This document shows, piece by piece, positions 60,974-64,000 of a stretch of DNA of 64,000 nucleotides. The position numbers and the translations under genes were made by a program. The notes beneath the pieces are model-generated. The model was not told the DNA's origin. It did not search any database and saw nothing but the letters and a program-made list of their open reading frames with translations. This stretch comes from an uncultured Alphaproteobacteria bacterium (GTDB taxonomy: Bacteria > Pseudomonadota > Alphaproteobacteria > Puniceispirillales > UBA1172), in NCBI GenBank assembly GCA_958431225.1, contig OY288107.1:186001-250000 (forward strand). Direction: 5' to 3'. Position 1 is the stretch's first letter, and the number at the start of each line of letters is the position of its first letter.

Positions 60974-63900
60974 TTATATAATATCAAAGCCCACGGCACC
61001 ATCGCCGCCTAGGAAATCGTCAAGGTAATCAAAATCGCTCAATAGCCCTTGTTTCACTAGCGGCGTTGATTTATCTCTGCCGCTGTATACCTCTCTAACC
61101 TCATCCACTGAGAGGGGGTCGGCGAATTCTATGCTTACTATGGGCATGGATATGCGTCCGCCGCTGAAGAAGGTGCTGTCCTTGAAATGGAATGAAATGC
61201 CGTCCATTTGTACGCCATTTTCACCAATGCTAAAATTGAAATTTACCCAGAATTGATCGTCTATGAGATCTTCTGTGCCTTTGGTTACGTAATTGATAAA
61301 GCCTTCATAGCCGTCATCTGCGCTCAGGTCTATGTCGCCGGCGTCAATGTCGCTTTGTTTTAGTTGGAATACGAACTTATCGCGTCCGCGCACGAAGCTG
61401 GTGATGCTGTCAGCGCCGTCGCTTGCCATTTGATTGCCGATGCCGTAGATGACCACATCATTGTCTTCCTTGCTGGCGCTTAGGTCAATTTCATCATCGC
61501 CCTTGCCGCCATCTATGACGTCATTGCGGTTGCCATCGCGCACATGGTCGGCGCCTGTGCCGGCTTCCACTTTTGTCGCTTTGTCGGCTTCGGCGGTGTA
61601 GGTTTGGTCTTTGTCGGCGTCCTCTGCATCGGGTTTAATGACGACACGCTGGACGACATCTTCTAGCCGTGCTTGGACGATTTCTGGGCGTCCATTGCCG
61701 TCCATGTAGGTGATGCGGACGCAAATTTGCTCGCCGCTGTCCTCTTCCCTCACGGTGTAAGTGGAACTGCCGTCGCCGATTTCTTGGTCGGGATTGCTTT
61801 GGTAGAACCATACCCAGCCGCTTTCGGGGGCTTTGCCGCCCTCATAGCCGTTGGGGTCGTCGTGGGTGATGCTCGCGGTTAGGACGGTGCCTGCGGCAAT
61901 TTCATCGGTGTTGGCGGCGATGTCTAGGCACGCGCAATCCATTTCATCAACGACACCAATTATCACATTGATAGTATCGGTGCTGACGCCGTCGCTTGCT
62001 TGCACCACCAAACGATGCGATTCCGCGGTTTCAAAATCCAAGAAACCTTTTAGTGTAATCGCGCCAGTGTTCTCATTGATGCTGAATAGGTTTGCGTTCC
62101 TGCCGCCAAGGATGGAATAGCGCACGCCACTCGTATCGGCATCCCGCGCAGTGACGGTGGTTAGGGTCGTGCCAATCTCGGTTAGTTCAGGGATTTCTAC
62201 CCTATGCGTGGCAGCATCAAAAATCGGTGCGTTGTCGTTGGCGTCAGTTACGCGGACAACGACCTTTGCCGTGTCGGTGTCGCCGTTTTTATCTTGTGCC
62301 TTGATGGTGAGGTTGTGGCTCGTGGCGGTCTCGTAATCTAGCGCGCCGGTGAGGGTGATTTCCCCGTCATCATTGATGGCAAAAAGCCCGTCGCCGCCCC
62401 CATCGCCGCCAATAATGGAATAGGTGAGCGTGTCGTCAATATCGGCATCACTAGCGGCAACCGTCACCACCGCACTGCCAGTCTCGGCGGTTTCGGCTAG
62501 GGTTGCGGTGTAGGTTTCTTGGGCGAATTCTGGGGCGCGATTGATGATGCCATGCGACATGGCAAACATATTTAGGGTTAGGTCAGCCGTGAAATCTTCT
62601 AACACCATGAGAAGCACATCGCCGCTATAAATGGCGGTGTTTTCAATGGCGGTGTCATCAATGTTGCCATTCAGCGCATCAACCGCGATATGCCCTTTTT
62701 CCACGCGCAGATTGAATATGCTATAAAGTTGTTCAAGTGAGGAAATCGCTACATCAAGTGAAGGAAGCACTGAGGCTGGGACATGTATGTGGATTTTATC
62801 ATTGCCATTGCCAAAATCTTTTAGCGTATCGGCATGACTATCATCAGTAATATGGCCTTGGAGAAGCCCGTGGATATCAAGCGCAAATTTGTCATCACCC
62901 GCACCGCCATAAAGCGTATCAAGCCCAGCACCGCCGTCAAGCGTATCATCACCCGCACCGCCATAGAGCGTATCACTACCCCCGCTGCCATGAAGAACAT
63001 CATCGCCAGTGCCGCCATAAAGCGTATCATCACCGAACTGCGCATAAATAAAATCATCCCCGCCATAACCATAGATTGTATCAGCATCAGCGGTGCCACC
63101 AATACGATCAGCGTCATCAGTGCCGCGAATTGCCGAATCGGTGACGTTGATGGTGATTGTTGCGGTGTCGGTGAGCCCGGCGCTGTCCTCCACCTGAATG
63201 GTGATGGTGTGGGTGGTTGCGGTGTTGTAATCCAGTGCGCCGGTGAGGGTGATTGCACCACTCTGCGCATCAATGGCGAAAGGCGGCGCATTATCAATAA
63301 TCGTGTCCTCCACAAAAAGCCCCGGGATATTGTTGCTGACGATGGAATAGGTGAGTGTGTCGCCAGCATTGGCGTCGGTAGCTTGCACCGTCACCACCGC
63401 ACTGCCAGCCTCGGCAGTTTCGGCTAGGGTTGCGCTATACGAATCTTGCGCGAATGTTGGGGCGGTATTGATGGTGGCGTTCGGCAGGTCAAACATATCT
63501 AGCGTTAGGTCAGTGGTGAAATCTTCTAGCACCATGAGGAGCGTATCGCCTCTATAGATAGCGGTGTTTTCGGTGGCGGTGCTATCTCTGCCGCTGTTAA
63601 AGCCTTCTACCTTGATATGCCCTTTTTCTACGCGCAGATTGGCGGCGGTTAGGAACGCCTCAACGCTTCCGGGAATCGTGCCGGTGAAATCAGTTACGCG
63701 GATTTTATCGCCATCGCTTGGGGTGAAATCGCCGAGTCTATCTTCCCCAGAACCCAGCATGAAAATATCCGCACCACCACCGCCATGTAAATAATCTTTG
63801 CCAGCACCGCCTTCAAGCCAATCATCGCCAGCACCGCCATTCAAATGGTCGCCGCCAGCGCTGCCATAAAGCGTATCATCGCCATCACCGCCAGAGAGTC

Positions 63901-64000
63901 CGTCACCACCATCCCCAGCATAAAGCGTATCATCGCCGCCATGACCGTAAAGTCCATTATTGCCAGTAACGCCATAAAGCGTATCATCGCCATCACCACC
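60974..64000 (-). CDS. RTX/cadherin-repeat secreted protein, C-terminal part
   Basis: The reading frame is open from 60974 to the right edge (1008 codons visible, continuing off the window). It starts with RTX calcium-binding nonapeptides (GGDGDDTLYG, GGAGDDWLEGGAGKDYLHGGGG) and has a second RTX block near 62880-63110. Between and after these lie several cadherin-like domains (NTAPTFAQDSYSATLAETAE, LTYSIVSNN, GAITLTGALDYNTATTHTI, and further copies). The C-terminal ~300 residues contain another beta-rich part and a further calcium-binding-like stretch (DGNRNDVIDGGKGDDEIDLS). Such proteins are exported by type I secretion with an uncleaved C-terminal signal and act as adhesins. Low sequence complexity explains the many spurious antisense frames. 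Confidence 0.85.
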   Translation of the reverse strand, partial: GGDGDDTLYGVTGNNGLYGHGGDDTLYAGDGGDGLSGGDGDDTLYGSAGGDHLNGGAGDDWLEGGAGKDYLHGGGGADIFMLGSGEDRLGDFTPSDGDKIRVTDFTGTIPGSVEAFLTAANLRVEKGHIKVEGFNSGRDSTATENTAIYRGDTLLMVLEDFTTDLTLDMFDLPNATINTAPTFAQDSYSATLAETAEAGSAVVTVQATDANAGDTLTYSIVSNNIPGLFVEDTIIDNAPPFAIDAQSGAITLTGALDYNTATTHTITIQVEDSAGLTDTATITINVTDSAIRGTDDADRIGGTADADTIYGYGGDDFIYAQFGDDTLYGGTGDDVLHGSGGSDTLYGGAGDDTLDGGAGLDTLYGGAGDDKFALDIHGLLQGHITDDSHADTLKDFGNGNDKIHIHVPASVLPSLDVAISSLEQLYSIFNLRVEKGHIAVDALNGNIDDTAIENTAIYSGDVLLMVLEDFTADLTLNMFAMSHGIINRAPEFAQETYTATLAETAETGSAVVTVAASDADIDDTLTYSIIGGDGGGDGLFAINDDGEITLTGALDYETATSHNLTIKAQDKNGDTDTAKVVVRVTDANDNAPIFDAATHRVEIPELTEIGTTLTTVTARDADTSGVRYSILGGRNANLFSINENTGAITLKGFLDFETAESHRLVVQASDGVSTDTINVIIGVVDEMDCACLDIAANTDEIAAGTVLTASITHDDPNGYEGGKAPESGWVWFYQSNPDQEIGDGSSTYTVREEDSGEQICVRITYMDGNGRPEIVQARLEDVVQRVVIKPDAEDADKDQTYTAEADKATKVEAGTGADHVRDGNRNDVIDGGKGDDEIDLSASKEDNDVVIYGIGNQMASDGADSITSFVRGRDKFVFQLKQSDIDAGDIDLSADDGYEGFINYVTKGTEDLIDDQFWVNFNFSIGENGVQMDGISFHFKDSTFFSGGRISMPIVSIEFADPLSVDEVREVYSGRDKSTPLVKQGLLSDFDYLDDFLGGDGAVGFDII

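Noticed and set aside
63351..63844. Plus-strand ORFs across the RTX/cadherin gene
   Set aside because: They mirror the low-complexity minus-strand coding sequence and have no start signals or families.

Overview
The window looks like a chromosomal segment of an alphaproteobacterium. The housekeeping left edge (recJ 5' end, an ACT-domain homoserine dehydrogenase, a GFA protein), the mixed GC content and a Cas13a repeat ending close to that of Rhodobacter-type VI-A loci all fit this. No rRNA, tRNA or recognisable IS element was seen, so the genus stays open.

Layout. 1-2140 is core sequence on the minus strand. 2183-3920 is a short transition with a GIY-YIG protein, a divergent DprA-like protein and a small membrane protein. 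3959-57257 is a large accessory island bracketed by two direct copies of one module (left 3959-9375, right 50215-57257). Each module carries, in order: a diverged spacer with a 36-bp minisatellite, a strong terminator, a small basic protein, a 3' fragment of an integrase gene, a MbcA/ParS-RES toxin-antitoxin pair, and two overlapping tyrosine recombinase genes. The right copy has the integrase fragment plus toxin-antitoxin unit twice, and its second recombinase is frameshifted. 57290-64000 holds membrane and pentapeptide-type proteins and the 3' part of a large RTX/cadherin adhesin that runs off the window.

Between the brackets lie consecutive defence systems with almost nothing else: a type VI-A CRISPR array (12 repeats, 11 spacers) with cas13a; a PIN-like protein plus a 1302-aa nuclease-like protein; a DISARM-related module (SNF2 helicase with DUF3883, DUF1156 adenine methylase, HEPN/DUF499 ATPase) led by a WYL regulator; a divergent type III CBASS operon (TRIP13/Cap6, two HORMA-type proteins, CD-NTase, Cap4 nuclease-SAVED effector); a 1273-aa SIR2 protein; a DUF6602-type nuclease; an AbiE pair; a SIR2-HerA pair; and an 1843-aa AlbA_2/GHKL/NACHT/PD-(D/E)XK fusion.

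The less routine observations are these. The WYL regulator gene and the CBASS operon share one 163-bp intergenic region with overlapping near-consensus promoters and two palindromes, so one repressor may gate both systems. The CRISPR array ends in a hairpin plus T-tract that fixes its direction. A perfect 16-bp inverted repeat precedes cas13a. The toxin-antitoxin units were built repeatedly on the same breakpoint inside the integrase HxxR motif. The NACHT protein joins four modules in one chain.
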